A DNA stretch of 64,000 bases, from NCBI GenBank assembly GCA_044507605.1, contig JBIQJI010000007.1:1-64000 (forward strand). The letters are read 5' to 3'. The notes below the pieces were generated by a model. That model did not search any database and was not told the origin of the DNA. It saw nothing but the letters and a program-made list of their open reading frames with translations. Positions within the stretch are counted from its first letter, which is position 1, and each line of letters starts with the position of its first letter. Positions 36,112 to 44,545 of this stretch are shown here, one piece after another. The position numbers and the translations under genes are program-made. The stretch comes from Thermopolyspora sp044507605 (GTDB lineage: Bacteria; Actinomycetota; Actinomycetes; Streptosporangiales; Streptosporangiaceae).

Positions 36112-38280
36112 GTGCTCGTCGTAGCGATCATAGGGCTGGTCATGACCGCGGTCGCGCTCGCCATCGCGGGTCGTCGCTTGCTGTTCCTCTACCGGCTCGC
36201 CAGGGCCGGCCAGCCGGCGCCCGAGCGCGTGGCCGCCACCAAGGAGCACATCGGCACACAGGTGCGGGCCCAGCTGGTGGAGGTCTTCGGGCAGCGCAAG
36301 CTGCTCAAGTGGACCCCGTCGGGCACGGCGCACTTCTTCGTGATGTGGGCCTTCTTCATCCTGGCCACGGTGTACCTGGAGGGCTACGGCTCGCTGATCC
36401 AGGGCGGTGTCACGGGCACGCCCGACTTCCACATCCCGCTGATCGGCCGGTGGGCGGTGCTGGGCTTCCTCCAGGACTTCATCGCGCTGGCGTGCCTGAT
36501 CGGCATCATCGTCTTCGCGATCATTCGCTACCGCACGGCGCCGCGCCGCCTCGGCCGCGACTCCCGCTTCTCCGGCTCGCACCTGGGCGGGGCGTGGCTG
36601 GTGCTGTTCATGATCTTCAACGTGCTCTGGACGCTGTTCCTGTTCCGCGCCGCCGCGATCAACACCGGCAACTTCCCGTACGCCTCGGGCGCCTTCGCCT
36701 CCGAGACCGTGGCGGGCTGGCTGGCCCCGGCGGGCGAGACCGCCAACGAGGTGCTGGAGAAGGCCGGCCTGCTGCTGCACCTGGGCGTCATGCTGGTGTT
36801 CCTGATCATCGTGCTCAACTCCAAGCACCTGCACATCTTCACCGCTCCGCTGAACGTGCTGTTCGCGCGGCGGCCCGACGGGCTCGGCGCGGCGCAGCCG
36901 ATGCGCAGCGGCGGCAAGGTGCTGGACTTCGAGGAGGCCGACCCCGACACCGACGTGTTCGGCCGGGGCAAGATCGAGGACACCTCGTGGAAGGGCTTCC
37001 TCGACTTCTACACCTGCACCGAGTGCGGGCGCTGCCAGTCGCAGTGCCCGGCGTGGAACACCGGCAAGCCGCTGTCGCCCAAGATGCTGATCATGGATCA
37101 GCGCGACCACGCGTTCGCGGTCGCGCCGTACCTGCTGGCGACCGAGGAGGAGCGCGGGAAGCTGCCCGAGGACGTGCTCGCGCTGGCCGGCAAGCCGCTG
37201 GTGGGCGAGGAGGGCGTGATCCACCCCGACGTGCTGTGGTCGTGCACCAACTGCGGGGCCTGCGTCGAGCAGTGTCCGGTCGACATCGAGCACATCGACC
37301 ACATCCTGGACATGCGCCGCTACCAGGTCATGATCGAGTCGAGCTTCCCGTCGGAGGCCGGCACCATGCTGAAGAACCTGGAGAACAAGGGCAACCCGTG
37401 GGGCCTGCCCGAGCTGAAGCGGGCCGAGTGGATCGAGGAGCTGGCGAGCCGCGAGGTCGACCCCATCGAGGTTCAGGTCGTCGACGACAAGGTGCCCGAG
37501 GGCACCGAGTACCTGTTCTGGGTGGGCTGCGCCGGCGCCCTGGAGGACCGCGCGAAGAAGACCACCAAGGCCGTGGCCGAGCTGCTGCACGTGGCCGGCG
37601 TGAAGTTCGCGGTGCTCGGCCCGATGGAGGCGTGCACGGGCGATCCGGCGCGGCGGCTGGGCATGGAGTTCCTGTTCGACATGCTCGCCCGGCAGAACGT
37701 CGAGACCCTCAACGACGCAGGGGTCACGAAGATCGTGGCGACCTGCCCCCACTGCTTCAACACGCTCGCCAACGAGTATCCCCAGCTCGGCGGCACGTAC
37801 GAGGTGGTGCACCACACGCAGCTGCTGGCCCGGCTGGTCGAGGAGGGCAGGCTCACCCCGATCACGCCGATCGAGCAGAAGATCACCTACCACGACCCGT
37901 GTTTCCTCGGCCGGCACAACAAGGTGTACGCGCAGCCGCGCGACATCATGGCCAAGGTGCCCGGGGTGCGCACGCAGGAGATGCACCGCTGCAAGGACCG
38001 CGGCTTCTGCTGCGGCGCCGGCGGCGCGCGCATGTGGATGGAGGAGCGCATCGGCAAGCGCATCAGCACCGAGCGGGTGGAGGAGGCGCTGTCGACCGAC
38101 CCCGACACCGTGTCGACGGCGTGCCCGTTCTGCCTGGTGATGCTCGGCGACGCCATCAGCGAGAAGAAGAACGGCGGCGCCGCCAAGGAGTCGCTGGAGG
38201 TCGTCGACGTGGCGCAGCTGCTGGTCAAGTCGATCAAGGGTGAGCCGGCCGCTCACGACGAGCCCGCCGCCGCGTCTTGA
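36112..38280 (+). CDS. Membrane Fe-S oxidoreductase, EtfD-like (heterodisulfide-reductase-type)
   Basis: 722 residues. The N-terminal third is a membrane domain with about five helices (for example 2-20, 67-84, 113-134, 155-176, 224-243) of the NarI/GlpC-associated type. A ferredoxin-like domain follows with C-T-E-C-G-R-C-Q-S-Q-C-P near 302 and C-T-N-C-G-A-C-V-E-Q-C-P near 378, each binding a 4Fe-4S cluster. The C-terminal half has two CCG domains (C-P-H-C-F-N-T and G-F-C-C-G-A-G-G-A-R-M). The layout matches M. tuberculosis Rv0338c (EtfD), which takes electrons from EtfBA during fatty-acid beta-oxidation and passes them to the quinone pool. GTG 36112; the next gene starts 102 bp later. Confidence 0.88.
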   Translation: MLVVAIIGLVMTAVALAIAGRRLLFLYRLARAGQPAPERVAATKEHIGTQVRAQLVEVFGQRKLLKWTPSGTAHFFVMWAFFILATVYLEGYGSLIQGGVTGTPDFHIPLIGRWAVLGFLQDFIALACLIGIIVFAIIRYRTAPRRLGRDSRFSGSHLGGAWLVLFMIFNVLWTLFLFRAAAINTGNFPYASGAFASETVAGWLAPAGETANEVLEKAGLLLHLGVMLVFLIIVLNSKHLHIFTAPLNVLFARRPDGLGAAQPMRSGGKVLDFEEADPDTDVFGRGKIEDTSWKGFLDFYTCTECGRCQSQCPAWNTGKPLSPKMLIMDQRDHAFAVAPYLLATEEERGKLPEDVLALAGKPLVGEEGVIHPDVLWSCTNCGACVEQCPVDIEHIDHILDMRRYQVMIESSFPSEAGTMLKNLENKGNPWGLPELKRAEWIEELASREVDPIEVQVVDDKVPEGTEYLFWVGCAGALEDRAKKTTKAVAELLHVAGVKFAVLGPMEACTGDPARRLGMEFLFDMLARQNVETLNDAGVTKIVATCPHCFNTLANEYPQLGGTYEVVHHTQLLARLVEEGRLTPITPIEQKITYHDPCFLGRHNKVYAQPRDIMAKVPGVRTQEMHRCKDRGFCCGAGGARMWMEERIGKRISTERVEEALSTDPDTVSTACPFCLVMLGDAISEKKNGGAAKESLEVVDVAQLLVKSIKGEPAAHDEPAAAS

Positions 38281-38382
38281 CATGGGTGGTCGTTGATTTG
38301 TCACCCTTCTGGTTTCCTCCACATAACGGGAAAATCACGGTAACCTCAACGTCGCAGCTCATTCGACGGGGAGGGGGCGGCG

Positions 38383-39231
38383 ATGGGTGTGGTCGTCACG
38401 GACGCCGAGGTCACGATGACCGACGTCCTGTCACTGCGCATGGCCATCGAGCAGCCCCTGGCCGATGGCGCGGAACTGGTGCTGAGGCACAGGGGGACGG
38501 GGGTCGAGCAGCGGGCCCCCTTGCGCGACGACGCCGGCGGCCGGGCCGGCGCGGACCAGCGAGACCAGACCGGCGAACGGACGAAGCGAGAGACGAGCGG
38601 TGCCGCGGTGGCGGTGCCGCTCTCGCGGTTGTCGCTGACTCCGGGACGATGGGACGCCTACCTGCAGCAGGGCGGCCCGCGCACCCGCATGCGCAGCGCC
38701 GACCCGGGGTTCTCCCTGGACCGCCTGGACGCGTACGCCCTGAGCAGGCGGACCCTCGCCTACCGGGCGTACCGGACGCGCACCGGCTATCTCGCGGTCA
38801 AGATCGACGAGGCGAAGCCGGTGGCCGACGTGCGGGCCGTGTGGTTCCGTGAGGGCCGGTTCGAGGTGACCGGGCTGCTGGCCTACACGGGGTTCGCCGA
38901 CGATGACACGCGGCGGCGGGCGCACATCGTGCTGCGCTGCGACGACGATCCGGGCACCGCCGTCACGGCGGCGGCCACCGTGCAGGGCGTGCGGTTCCAC
39001 GCGGCGCTGTCGCTGTGCGACGTGATCGCGGCGGCGCCCGACCGAGAAGGGCTGTGGGAGCCCCTGCTGGAGGTCGAGGGCCTCGACGCGCCGCTGCCGC
39101 TCGGGGCGCGCGTCGACGACGTGGACGGCCGGCGGCGACGGGTGCACTATCCGGCCACGAGCGTCGACGGGGTGCCGATCCGGCCCTGCTACACCGCGGC
39201 CGACGACCTGCGGCTCGAGGTGGGCGGGTGA
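38383..39231 (+). CDS. Hypothetical protein paired with GT4 glycosyltransferase
   Basis: 282 residues, no recognised domain. The predicted protein is beta-rich and soluble: an N-terminal beta-sandwich-like half (residues 1-110; A-E-L-V-L-R-H-R-G-T) with a charged Arg/Glu/Asp insertion (about 50-70), then a half beginning D-A-Y-A-L-S-R-R-T-L-A-Y-R-A-Y-R-T-R-T-G-Y-L. No signal peptide or membrane segment. It overlaps the glycosyltransferase start by 4 nt (GTGA), so the pair is coupled. Resemblance to the accessory beta domains of teichoic-acid-type glycosyltransferases is a guess from composition and context. Confidence 0.75.
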   Translation: MGVVVTDAEVTMTDVLSLRMAIEQPLADGAELVLRHRGTGVEQRAPLRDDAGGRAGADQRDQTGERTKRETSGAAVAVPLSRLSLTPGRWDAYLQQGGPRTRMRSADPGFSLDRLDAYALSRRTLAYRAYRTRTGYLAVKIDEAKPVADVRAVWFREGRFEVTGLLAYTGFADDDTRRRAHIVLRCDDDPGTAVTAAATVQGVRFHAALSLCDVIAAAPDREGLWEPLLEVEGLDAPLPLGARVDDVDGRRRRVHYPATSVDGVPIRPCYTAADDLRLEVGG

Positions 39232-40316
39232 AGGTCTGTTTCCTGGTGCACTCCGCGTACGGCATGCGCGGCGACGTGCGCGCCACGATCAACCTGGCCG
39301 CCGAGCTCGCCGCCCGGCACGAGGTCGAGATCCTCAGCGTGCGGCGCACCAGGGAGCAGCCGTTCTTCCCGGTGCCTTCCGGCGTGCGGCTGCGCTGGCT
39401 GGTCGACGCGCGGCCCGGCGTCAGGCACCTGCTGCCGCGCGGGCAGGTGCGTTCCGAGGTGGCGTTGTGGCGGGCGCTGCGCGGGCTGCGCTGCGACGTT
39501 CTGATCAGCACACGTCCGGCGCTGGCGGTGCAGATGGCCCGGCACGCGCCCCGCGACATCGTCCGGATCGCGCGGGAGTGGAGCAGGCCGGTGGTCCGCG
39601 CCCCGGTCATCCGGCACTATCCGCGGCTCGACGCGGTCGTCACCCGCGGCGAGTCGGCGCGCGACGAGTGGGTGAAGGCGCTCGACGGCGCGCCCGGGGC
39701 GCCCGGAGTCCACGTGATACCCGACCCGCTGCCGGCGGGCCCGCAGCCCCGCTCGCGCATGGACAACCGCATCGTGGCCGCGGCCGGCCGGCTGGTGCCG
39801 GTGAAGGCGTACGACCGGCTGGTGCGCGCCTTCGAGATCGTGGCCGGCAAGCGGCCCGACTGGCGGCTGCGGCTGTACGGCGGCGGCCCGGAGGAGAAGC
39901 GGCTGCGGCGGCTGGTCGGCGAGCTGAACCTGCACAACCACGTGTACTTCATGGGCGCCACGCCCGACCTGGCCGGAGAGTTCGCGAAGGCTTCGATCGT
40001 CGCGGTGACGTCGCGGGCCGAGACGCTGGGCATGACGGTGATCGAGGCGCTCGGCTGCGGGGTGCCGGTGGTCGGGTTCGACGCGCCGCGCGGGCCGGGG
40101 GAGTTCGTGACGTCGGGCCGCGACGGCGTGCTGGTGCCCGAGGGGAAGGACGAGGTCGAGGCGTACGCCGCCGCCCTGCTGGCCCTCATCGACGACGAGC
40201 GGCGCCGCACGGCGCTGGCGGCCGGGGCGCTGCGGACGGCGCGGGAGCACGACGCGGCGGTCGTCGCCGGTCGCTGGGAGGAGCTGCTGGCGCGACTGCG
40301 GCCCGGCCGACGGTGA
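39228..40316 (+). CDS. Family 4 glycosyltransferase
   Basis: 362-residue GT-B retaining glycosyltransferase. The N-terminal Rossmann half starts V-K-V-C-F-L-V-H-S-A-Y-G-M-R-G-D-V; the C-terminal half has the G-R-L-V-P-V-K-A-Y-D-R-L-V motif, L-Y-G-G-G-P-E-E, and the E-x7-E nucleotide-sugar site (E-T-L-G-M-T-V-I-E). The acceptor may be a glycopolymer or wall teichoic-type polymer, judging from the partner gene; this is inference. GTG 39228 overlaps the preceding stop. Confidence 0.9.
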   Translation: MKVCFLVHSAYGMRGDVRATINLAAELAARHEVEILSVRRTREQPFFPVPSGVRLRWLVDARPGVRHLLPRGQVRSEVALWRALRGLRCDVLISTRPALAVQMARHAPRDIVRIAREWSRPVVRAPVIRHYPRLDAVVTRGESARDEWVKALDGAPGAPGVHVIPDPLPAGPQPRSRMDNRIVAAAGRLVPVKAYDRLVRAFEIVAGKRPDWRLRLYGGGPEEKRLRRLVGELNLHNHVYFMGATPDLAGEFAKASIVAVTSRAETLGMTVIEALGCGVPVVGFDAPRGPGEFVTSGRDGVLVPEGKDEVEAYAAALLALIDDERRRTALAAGALRTAREHDAAVVAGRWEELLARLRPGRR

Positions 40317-40386
40317 AGTGTAGCAGATGGGTCACGTTCCGTGTGCGTCGAACCGATGCGATGGGGGAAACCGGTACGTTTGACCT

Positions 40387-40668
40387 ATGCATGGCTACAG
40401 CGCCGACAAGCAGGCGTATCTCACCCGGCTGCGCCGTGTCGAAGGGCAGATCCGGGGGCTGCAGCGGCTGGTGGACGAGGACGCCTACTGCATCGACGTG
40501 CTCACCCAGGTGTCGGCGGCGACCCGGGCCCTGCAGGCGGTCGCCCTGGGCCTGCTGGAGGACCATGTGCGGCATTGCGTCGCCCACGCGATCGCGCACG
40601 GAGGGCCGGAGGCCGACGAGAAGATCAAAGAGGCGTCGGCGGCCATCGCGAGACTGGTCCGGTCCTGA
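40387..40668 (+). CDS. csoR: CsoR/RcnR-type metal-sensing repressor
   Basis: 93 residues, all-helical DUF156 fold. The three Cu(I) ligands of CsoR are conserved as C35, H60 and C64 (C-x24-H-x3-C), and the DNA-binding basic patch Y-L-T-R-L-R-R-V-E-G-Q-I-R-G-L is present at the N terminus. It therefore most likely senses Cu(I), released from DNA when bound. No copper exporter or chaperone gene is adjacent; the target operon must be elsewhere. It follows the glycosyltransferase by 70 bp. Confidence 0.88.
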   Translation: MHGYSADKQAYLTRLRRVEGQIRGLQRLVDEDAYCIDVLTQVSAATRALQAVALGLLEDHVRHCVAHAIAHGGPEADEKIKEASAAIARLVRS

Positions 40669-40682
40669 TCTCCCGCGCGAAA

Positions 40683-40703
40683 TGACTAGTAAATGTGACT
40701 AGT
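40683..40703. repeat. Paired TGACTAGT direct repeat after csoR
   Basis: TGACTAGT occurs at 40683-40690 and again at 40696-40703, 13 bp apart; each contains the palindrome ACTAGT. It is an AT-rich stretch just after the csoR stop and 100 bp before a convergent small gene. It could be a protein-binding site. No function is assigned. Confidence 0.4.
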
Positions 40704-40805
40704 TCTCGCCCGCCTTCTCGACTTCGTCCGAGCGGCCCCGCGGACCCGCCGGGATGTCGTCCCGGACTCCTCGCGGAGCCCGGGACCGAATCGTCATTGG
40801 CCGGG

Positions 40806-40967
40806 TCAGCAGCCCGCCGTCGTGCGGAGACCGAGCGCGTTGTCGAGCTCCGCCAAGGTCAGCCGTCGTTCGCTCGATGCGACGGCGCTGAGCACCTCGG
40901 CGTAGAGCGCGATCTCGTCCAACGCGACACGGTCGTGGACCCGCAGGTCCAGGTCATCGTGCCCCAC
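40806..40967 (-). CDS. Small conserved-type hypothetical protein, 53 residues
   Basis: GTG 40967 with GGAAGGAAGGA upstream opens VGHDDLDLRVHDRVALDEIA. The peptide is mostly two amphipathic helices (D-R-V-A-L-D-E-I-A-L-Y-A-E-V-L-S-A-V-A and L-T-L-A-E-L-D-N-A-L-G-L). This pattern (helix, short turn, second helix ending with a leucine/glycine) resembles small actinobacterial proteins that often accompany regulators. It converges with csoR. Function unknown. Confidence 0.6.
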   Translation of the reverse strand: MGHDDLDLRVHDRVALDEIALYAEVLSAVASSERRLTLAELDNALGLRTTAGC

Positions 40968-41151
40968 CGCGTCGTCCTTCCTTCCGCAGCCCACACCCAG
41001 ATCCGAGGTTACGGCGCGCACGCGTTTCGCGACATGGCCCATCGGGACCATTCCCGTGGGTCATTCCGCCGGGGAAAAATCACAATTCGATGAAACACCA
41101 GGTGGGACCGCTGATCACGCTGTAGGGGGATGTTGAGAAAAGGTGGAGGAA

Positions 41152-41184
41152 TGGTAAGGAAAAAATATCTGTATAAGCGGTAGC
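41152..41184 (+). other. Possible 10-codon ORF with strong ribosome-binding site
   Basis: In an AT-rich patch the sequence GGTGGAGG (41143-41150) immediately precedes ATG 41152, opening a 10-codon frame (M-V-R-K-K-Y-L-Y-K-R, stop TAG at 41182-41184). It is basic with two tyrosines. It could be a real micropeptide or a chance start. It lies 15 bp before the end of the convergent hypothetical gene, so it is unlikely to be a leader peptide. Confidence 0.25.
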
Positions 41185-41198
41185 TGCGCGCTTCTGAG

Positions 41199-42533
41199 TC
41201 AGCTGTGGTAAAGCCAGCGCGTTGGGCTTCCGGTCAACTCCTGTGGCAGGGGATCGTCTCTCTGGTAGATGAGACACTGCGCCACCGCCCGCGACACCGG
41301 CAGCCCGGGCGGCGGCTCGACGCCCGTCAGCCGGCACCACGCCAGCCCGGTGGCGTACGCCGTGCCCAGCAGCGCCGCCGCGCTCGCCCGATCGGGCGGC
41401 ACCAGCGCCTCGGGCAGGGCGCCGTCCCGGGGCCAGCAGCCGCGCAGCGGGTGCCGCGGGTCGGCGAGCGCCACATAGAACGTCTGCCGCAGCTGCGGAT
41501 CGAGCCACGGATACAGCGCGGCCACGGCCTCGGGCGCCACCTCGGCCACGTCGGCCGCCAGCAGCGACGCGGCCACCGCGCGCGGATCGGCGCCCTCGGC
41601 CGCCACGAAACCCAGCGCCTCCACCAGGTCGTACATCGTGTGCCGGAAATGCTCCCCCGGCGACGTCTCCGCCATGGCCGCGCCCGCCAGCTTCGCCGGC
41701 AGCCGGTGCAGCCACGCCCGGGCGATGTCGGAGTCGGCCGGCGTGGGACCGGCCGTGCGCACCGGGCCCACGATGGCGAGCAGCGCGTCGGCCCTCGGCC
41801 GGAACCTCGGATCGCGACGCAGCGCCGTCGCCGTGTCGGCCATGAGGCCCGACAGCCGCGCCCCGGCCCTGGGCTCGCCGGCGCGCACCCGTTCGGCGTA
41901 CAGGCCGGCGAGGGGCAGCAGCGAGCCGGGCGGCAGCCAGCGCACCCAGTCGTCACCGGGCAGCGGCCGGGTCAGGAACTCGCCGAACATCGACAGCAGC
42001 ACCTCGTTGCCGTCGAAGGCGGGGGCGTACGCACACCACATGATCGTGCCCCACACGGCCGCCACGGCCCCGGTCACCTCCTCGGCGAACAGGTCGCGGA
42101 ACGGCCCGTCGCCGAGCGGGAACTCCTCCGGGTCGAGGCCGCGCTGCGCGGCCAGCAGGTTCCGGATCTCGTCGGTGATGTCGCGGGGCACGTCGGGGCC
42201 GACGAACGCCTGCGTCGAGCCCCTGTCGTACTGGTAGTCGGGGCCGCTCGGGATCACCGCGCTCGGCACGTCCGGCCCCGACCCGGCGGGCCGGGCGGCG
42301 GCACGCACGCGGGGGTCCACCGGCGGGGCCGACAGATGCCACACGCCGTCGGACGGCTCATAGCGGTACCAGCGGGCGTGGGCGCCGAACACCCAGCGGG
42401 CCCCATCGGGCGTGACGAGCTGCCGCTCGGTCAGCGCGTCCACCCGCGACGGCCTCGGCAGCGTCGGCCAGCGCGAGTCGGCGACCATCGATCGCACGTC
42501 CCGCTCCATCACCGCGAAGCCGTCCCACTGCAC
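41199..42533 (-). CDS. Conserved actinobacterial hypothetical protein
   Basis: 444 residues from GTG 42533 (V-Q-W-D-G-F-A-V-M-E-R-D-V-R); ATG 42509 is an alternative. The N-terminal ~70 residues resemble a short substrate-recognition domain (W-V-F-G-A-H-A-R-W-Y-R-Y), then a mostly helical region with repeated Ala/Leu-rich segments (L-L-P-L-A-G-L-Y-A-E-R-V-R-A-G). No catalytic motif, signal peptide or membrane helix is recognised. Homologues are known from actinomycetes but not characterised. It is divergent from the mannosyltransferase gene. Confidence 0.75.
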   Translation of the reverse strand: MQWDGFAVMERDVRSMVADSRWPTLPRPSRVDALTERQLVTPDGARWVFGAHARWYRYEPSDGVWHLSAPPVDPRVRAAARPAGSGPDVPSAVIPSGPDYQYDRGSTQAFVGPDVPRDITDEIRNLLAAQRGLDPEEFPLGDGPFRDLFAEEVTGAVAAVWGTIMWCAYAPAFDGNEVLLSMFGEFLTRPLPGDDWVRWLPPGSLLPLAGLYAERVRAGEPRAGARLSGLMADTATALRRDPRFRPRADALLAIVGPVRTAGPTPADSDIARAWLHRLPAKLAGAAMAETSPGEHFRHTMYDLVEALGFVAAEGADPRAVAASLLAADVAEVAPEAVAALYPWLDPQLRQTFYVALADPRHPLRGCWPRDGALPEALVPPDRASAAALLGTAYATGLAWCRLTGVEPPPGLPVSRAVAQCLIYQRDDPLPQELTGSPTRWLYHS

Positions 42534-42662
42534 GGGCGAAATGGTACTTGTGCCGAGTCCGGCGGCATCAATCGTGAAACTTTCGCACGCCGGGGGCCGT
42601 GGCGCCCCGGCCTCCGGGCAACGACTTGGCAGTGCCGCATCGGTCGGGATAAGGGTGGTTCT

Positions 42663-43814
42663 GTGACGGTGGCCGAGGAGCAACAACGGACGCTGGACGG
42701 CGAAGGGCGGCAGGGCCGGGCCCCCCGGCTGCGCCCGCCCGACGTGCACGCGCTGGCGCTGTGGCTGCTCGTGCACATCGGCGGCTACCTCATCATGGTG
42801 CTCGCCGGCCCCGGCCGCACCACCCAGCCGTTCTGGCAGCGGCTGACACCATGGGACGCCGAGAACTTCATCACGATCGCCCAATACGGCTACGACGGCT
42901 CGCCCGGCATGCAGGACGCCGACAAGCTGCCGGCGTTCTTCCCCGGCATGCCGCTGCTGCTTCGCGTCCTCGCCCCCTTCTTCGGCGACCTGCGCGTGGC
43001 CACGGTCCTCATCTCGCTGGTGGCCGGCGCGGTGGCGGTCGTGGCGCTGTCGCGCATCAGCGAGTCGATCCGGCCCGGCAGCGGCCTGTGGACCGTGGCG
43101 GCGTTCCTGCTGAGCCCTTTCGCGGTGTTCCTGTTCGCCGGCTACTCCGAGGCCCTGTTCCTGGGCCTCGCGCTGCCGGCCTGGCTGCTGGCCCGGCGCG
43201 GCAGATGGGAGCTCGCCGTGCTGTGCGCCGCCGCGGCGTCGGCCGTGCGCATCACCGGGCTCTTCCTCGCCCTGGCGCTGGTGGTGGAGTTCGCGCGCAC
43301 CCGCCCGGCCCTGCGGCGCGTCGTGCGCCAGGGGCCGTGGCTGCTCGTGCCGTTCGTGCCCGTGGCGGCGTACCTCGGCTACCAGTGGGCCCGCACCGGC
43401 CAGATGATGGCGTGGAAGCACGCCGAGGAGGTGTACTGGGGGCGCAGCACGGTGTGGCCCTGGGAGGCCCTGATCAACACCTGGAACCGCTCGGTGGAGA
43501 CGCCGTCGCTCATGGTCTCCTACCGCGAGGAGATCGCCGCGGCGGCGGTGCTGCTCGCGGTCACGGTGTGGCTGCTGGCCCGCCGCCGGTGGCCCGAGGC
43601 GGCCTACATGGTGCCGCAGGTCCTGGCGTTCCTCACCCTGTCGTCGTTCTACATGTCGGTCGGCCGGGCCTCGCTGCTGTGGTTCCCGCTGTGGCTCATG
43701 ATCGGGACGACCGGCCCGAGACGGCCCTGGGTCTACGCCACGGTCATGACCATCATGGTGCCGATCATGGTGCTCAACGTCGCCAACTTCACAACAGGCG
43801 CGTGGACGGGCTGA
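42663..43814 (+). CDS. PIG-V-like mannosyltransferase family membrane protein
   Basis: 383-residue polytopic protein with about nine hydrophobic helices. The first loop after helix 1 carries W-D-A-E-N-F-I-T-I-A-Q-Y-G-Y, and F-F-P-G-M-P-L-L is typical of GT-C transferases that use lipid-linked sugars; the W-D-A motif corresponds to the catalytic acidic residue in PIG-V/mannosyltransferase families. The sugar donor is probably polyprenyl-phosphate-mannose, and the acceptor unknown. GTG 42663. The gene's 3' end overlaps the convergent carbonic-anhydrase gene by 26 bp. Confidence 0.85.
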   Translation: MTVAEEQQRTLDGEGRQGRAPRLRPPDVHALALWLLVHIGGYLIMVLAGPGRTTQPFWQRLTPWDAENFITIAQYGYDGSPGMQDADKLPAFFPGMPLLLRVLAPFFGDLRVATVLISLVAGAVAVVALSRISESIRPGSGLWTVAAFLLSPFAVFLFAGYSEALFLGLALPAWLLARRGRWELAVLCAAAASAVRITGLFLALALVVEFARTRPALRRVVRQGPWLLVPFVPVAAYLGYQWARTGQMMAWKHAEEVYWGRSTVWPWEALINTWNRSVETPSLMVSYREEIAAAAVLLAVTVWLLARRRWPEAAYMVPQVLAFLTLSSFYMSVGRASLLWFPLWLMIGTTGPRRPWVYATVMTIMVPIMVLNVANFTTGAWTG

Positions 43815-44331
43815 CGCGCCGCGCCTCACGATGCAGCTTGGCCCTGGCCATGTAGTGGGCGGCCGTCTGGGCGAAGGATTCGCGGTCGGCGTCGGTGAGC
43901 TCCCGGATGATCCGCCCCGGCACCCCGGCCACCAGCACCCCGGCGGGAATCCGCTTGCCCGGCGGCACCACGGCGCCCGCCGCGATCAGTGACCCGGCCC
44001 CGACGACCGCGCCGTTGAGCACGACCGCGCCGATGCCGACGAGCGCCCCGGTCTCGACCGTGGCGCCGTGCACGGTGGCCCGGTGGCCGAGGCTCGCCCG
44101 CGACTCCAGGATCGCGGGATAGCCGGGATCGCTGTGCAGGCAGCCGAGGTCCTGCACGTTGCACTCCTCGGCGATCTCGATGCGCTCGTCGTCTCCGCGT
44201 AGCACCGAGCCGTACCAGATGCTGGAAGCGCGGCCGATGCGGACGCGACCGACGACGACGGCCCCGGGGGCGACGTAAGCTTCGGGATGTATGTCGGGCA
44301 CGGCCTCCCCGAGCGCGGCTACGTAGTTCAT
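43789..44331 (-). CDS. Gamma-class carbonic anhydrase-like protein
   Basis: 180 residues of left-handed beta-helix hexapeptide repeats. The three zinc-ligand histidines expected for the family are present as H66 (C-L-H-S-D-P-G), H83 (L-G-H-R) and H88 (V-H-G-A). The C-terminal helix (D-A-D-R-E-S-F-A-Q-T-A) is usual. Related PaaY/CaiE proteins may act as hydrolases or ferripyochelin-binding homologues, so carbonic anhydrase activity is likely and not certain. It converges with the mannosyltransferase gene. Confidence 0.88.
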   Translation of the reverse strand: MNYVAALGEAVPDIHPEAYVAPGAVVVGRVRIGRASSIWYGSVLRGDDERIEIAEECNVQDLGCLHSDPGYPAILESRASLGHRATVHGATVETGALVGIGAVVLNGAVVGAGSLIAAGAVVPPGKRIPAGVLVAGVPGRIIRELTDADRESFAQTAAHYMARAKLHREARRVSPSTRLL

Positions 44332-44545
44332 GATTCCTATGATCTCATGGAGCGACCGGCCGGTTCCTCATGGTGTATTCCAGTTTTCCGCCGACGGGTC
44401 GGCGGTTCGGCTTGCGTACCCGCGTCCCGGGCTGGACAGTCGTGTTCTACGTGCCTCCGTCCTCCCTCGATCCCTCCCCCGACCCCCGACGTGACCCCTC
44501 TCGCCCATCCCCTTGGACCCCGATGCGAAATCACAGGGCTTTGCG

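Noticed and set aside
35962..38322. Minus-strand open frame opposite the EtfD-like gene
   Set aside because: Leu/Val/Asp/His-rich antisense of a gene with clear Fe-S motifs; not a protein-like composition.
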